A DNA stretch of 64,000 nt, from assembly GCA_963708625.1 (NCBI GenBank), contig CAVPSV010000004.1:1302001-1366000 (forward strand), read 5' to 3'. The DNA comes from DASXIF01 sp036498145. GTDB lineage: Bacteria; Actinomycetota; Actinomycetes; Mycobacteriales; Jatrophihabitantaceae. A program made the translations under genes and the position numbers. The notes beneath the pieces are model-generated. The model was not told the origin of the DNA. It saw only the letters and a list, made by a program, of their open reading frames with translations, and ran no database searches. Shown one piece after another: positions 63,003-64,000 of this stretch (positions are counted from its first letter, which is position 1; the number at the start of each line of letters is the position of its first letter).

Positions 63003-63892
63003 TGCCGGCCGCCGGCGGCACGTCCGGGGCGGATCCAGCCGCGACATCAGCTCGCTGTTACCGCCACCCCAACCGCGAGGCTGGGGTGCGGTGCACGCGC
63101 TGCGACCGGCCGATCTGCCCGGAGTGCATGCGCCCGGCGGCCGTTGGGTTCCACTGCCCGGACGACGTCGACCTGGCCCGCAAGAGCATCCGGCACCCGC
63201 GTACTGCGGTCGGTGCCCGGATGCTTAACAGCCCGCCGTACGTGACGGTGTCGATCATCGTCGCCAACGTGATCGTCTACCTGATCACCGGGACGCAGTC
63301 GGACCACGGCTTCGACCAGCCCGGGCTCTCGCCCGGGCACCTGTTCGTGCAGTGGCAGCTGTTCTCGCCGCAGATCCACGACGGCCAGTACTACCGGCTG
63401 CTGACCTCGGCGTTCCTGCACGTGAGCCTGTTGCACATCGGGTCCAACATGCTCGCCCTCGTCTTCATCGGCCCCACTCTGGAGCGGCTGCTGGGCGCCT
63501 GGCGTTTCGGCGCGGTGTACGTGCTGGGTGCGCTCGGTGGGTCGGCGGCGGTGTACGCGTTCGGCCAGGTGCAGACGCCCGAGGTCGGCGCGTCCGGAGC
63601 CATCTTCGGGCTGTTCGCGGCGTGCCTGGTGCTGGTGCGCAAACTCGGCCTCGATCTGAGCTGGCTCGTCGGCATCATCGTGCTGAACTTCGTGTTGACG
63701 TTCTCCATCCACAACATCTCGAAGCTCGGCCACATCGGCGGCTTCCTGACCGGCGGCATCGCCGTGCTGGCCATCGCCGGACCGCCGAATTACGCCCGGC
63801 GGTTGTCCACGCGGACGCAGCTGATGGGTCTCGCCGGCGTAGCCGTGGCGATCGCCGCGGTCGTCATCGGACGCACCGCGACGTTCCCGTAG
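63002..63892 (+). CDS. Rhomboid-family intramembrane serine protease with N-terminal zinc-binding motif
   Basis: The 296-residue protein has an N-terminal Cys/His cluster (RCYRHPNREAGVRCTRCDRPICPECM...GFHCPDD) that looks like a B-box/zinc-ribbon, then six or seven membrane helices. Catalytic features are HIGSNMLALVFIGP (oxyanion Asn), VGASGAIFG (Ser in GxSG) and LGHIGGFLTG (His). It would cleave membrane-embedded segments of unknown substrates. It is translationally coupled to ppiA. Confidence 0.92.
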   Translation: MPAAGGTSGADPAATSARCYRHPNREAGVRCTRCDRPICPECMRPAAVGFHCPDDVDLARKSIRHPRTAVGARMLNSPPYVTVSIIVANVIVYLITGTQSDHGFDQPGLSPGHLFVQWQLFSPQIHDGQYYRLLTSAFLHVSLLHIGSNMLALVFIGPTLERLLGAWRFGAVYVLGALGGSAAVYAFGQVQTPEVGASGAIFGLFAACLVLVRKLGLDLSWLVGIIVLNFVLTFSIHNISKLGHIGGFLTGGIAVLAIAGPPNYARRLSTRTQLMGLAGVAVAIAAVVIGRTATFP

Positions 63893-63894
63893 CG

Positions 63895-63912
63895 CACGTC
63901 CGTTAGGACGTG
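63895..63912 (+). terminator. Hairpin after the rhomboid gene
   Basis: CACGTCC (63895-63901) pairs with GGACGTG (63906-63912) around GTTA, starting 3 bases after the stop. It has no T run. From here to 64000 I see no supportable gene. Confidence 0.6.
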
Positions 63913-64000
63913 ACTGCGCGCCTTGCCCTAACGGGTAGCCATTCGGCGTGACGCCTCGCGGGGCGACTTTTCGCTGTTAATGTGCGGTCGCACTGCTGCC

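Overview
The window is about 64 kb of high-GC chromosome from an actinobacterium. Its core has the replication-origin gene order known from mycobacteria and relatives: cca / Nudix / DUF6049 protein / murJ / trxB / trxA / cwlM / GNAT / parB-parA / rsmG / jag / yidC / yidD / rnpA / rpmH / dnaA / dnaN / recF / DUF721 / gyrB / gyrA / DUF3566 / tRNA-Ile / tRNA-Ala / DLW-39 / ppiA / rhomboid. Leaderless GTG/ATG starts 6-9 nt after a TANNNT -10 box, ino1 beside a PadR gene, MurT-GatD and a mycothiol-enzyme-type DinB protein also fit Actinomycetes. The exact order cannot be fixed from sequence alone. No sigM lies between murJ and trxB and no gnd lies between dnaN and recF, so it is not a typical Mycobacterium.

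Layout. 0-0.4 kb: edge of an integrative element (integrase C-terminus) against tRNA-Gly. 0.5-3 kb: MazEF-like toxin-antitoxin pair, haloalkane dehalogenase, DMT permease. 3.1-8.5 kb: two tandem paralogous secreted, membrane-anchored SdrD-B/beta-propeller-like surface proteins, the first badly frameshifted. 8.7-11.5 kb: DinB/maleylpyruvate-isomerase-like protein, ilvE and a TetR gene. 11.5-15 kb: flavin monooxygenase, short-chain dehydrogenase and HSL-type esterase, resembling the mycobacterial mymA-sadH-lipR set. 15-22 kb: htdX/fabG4/fadA2-like lipid genes with a divergent acyl-CoA oxidase and a dCTP-deaminase-family protein. 22-24 kb: padR-ino1. 24-28 kb: AlgH, MFS, cca, Nudix. 28-49 kb: the origin-proximal cell-wall, redox, segregation and translation genes. 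The leading strands diverge from about 44-46 kb, where DnaA boxes cluster. 49-55 kb: gyrase and tRNAs. 55-64 kb: VOC protein, HTH + Clp-N two-gene operon, P450 with a DinB domain in the same frame, TetR, MurT-GatD (lipid II amidation), lipoprotein, PpiA, rhomboid.

Sequence quality. Many genes that must be intact in a living cell (gyrA, gyrB, dnaN, cca, ilvE) are broken by single-base indels. Most are insertions that add or extend a CG. I read these as errors in the sequence and annotate full gene spans. The same caution applies to any apparent pseudogene or fusion here.

Regulation visible in the DNA: three parS sites encoded inside parA; a sigma-R/SigH-type promoter before trxB; a perfect palindrome before padR-ino1; perfect or near-perfect operators for both TetR genes; and two 18-bp operators carrying the -35 and -10 boxes of the HTH/Clp-N operon.
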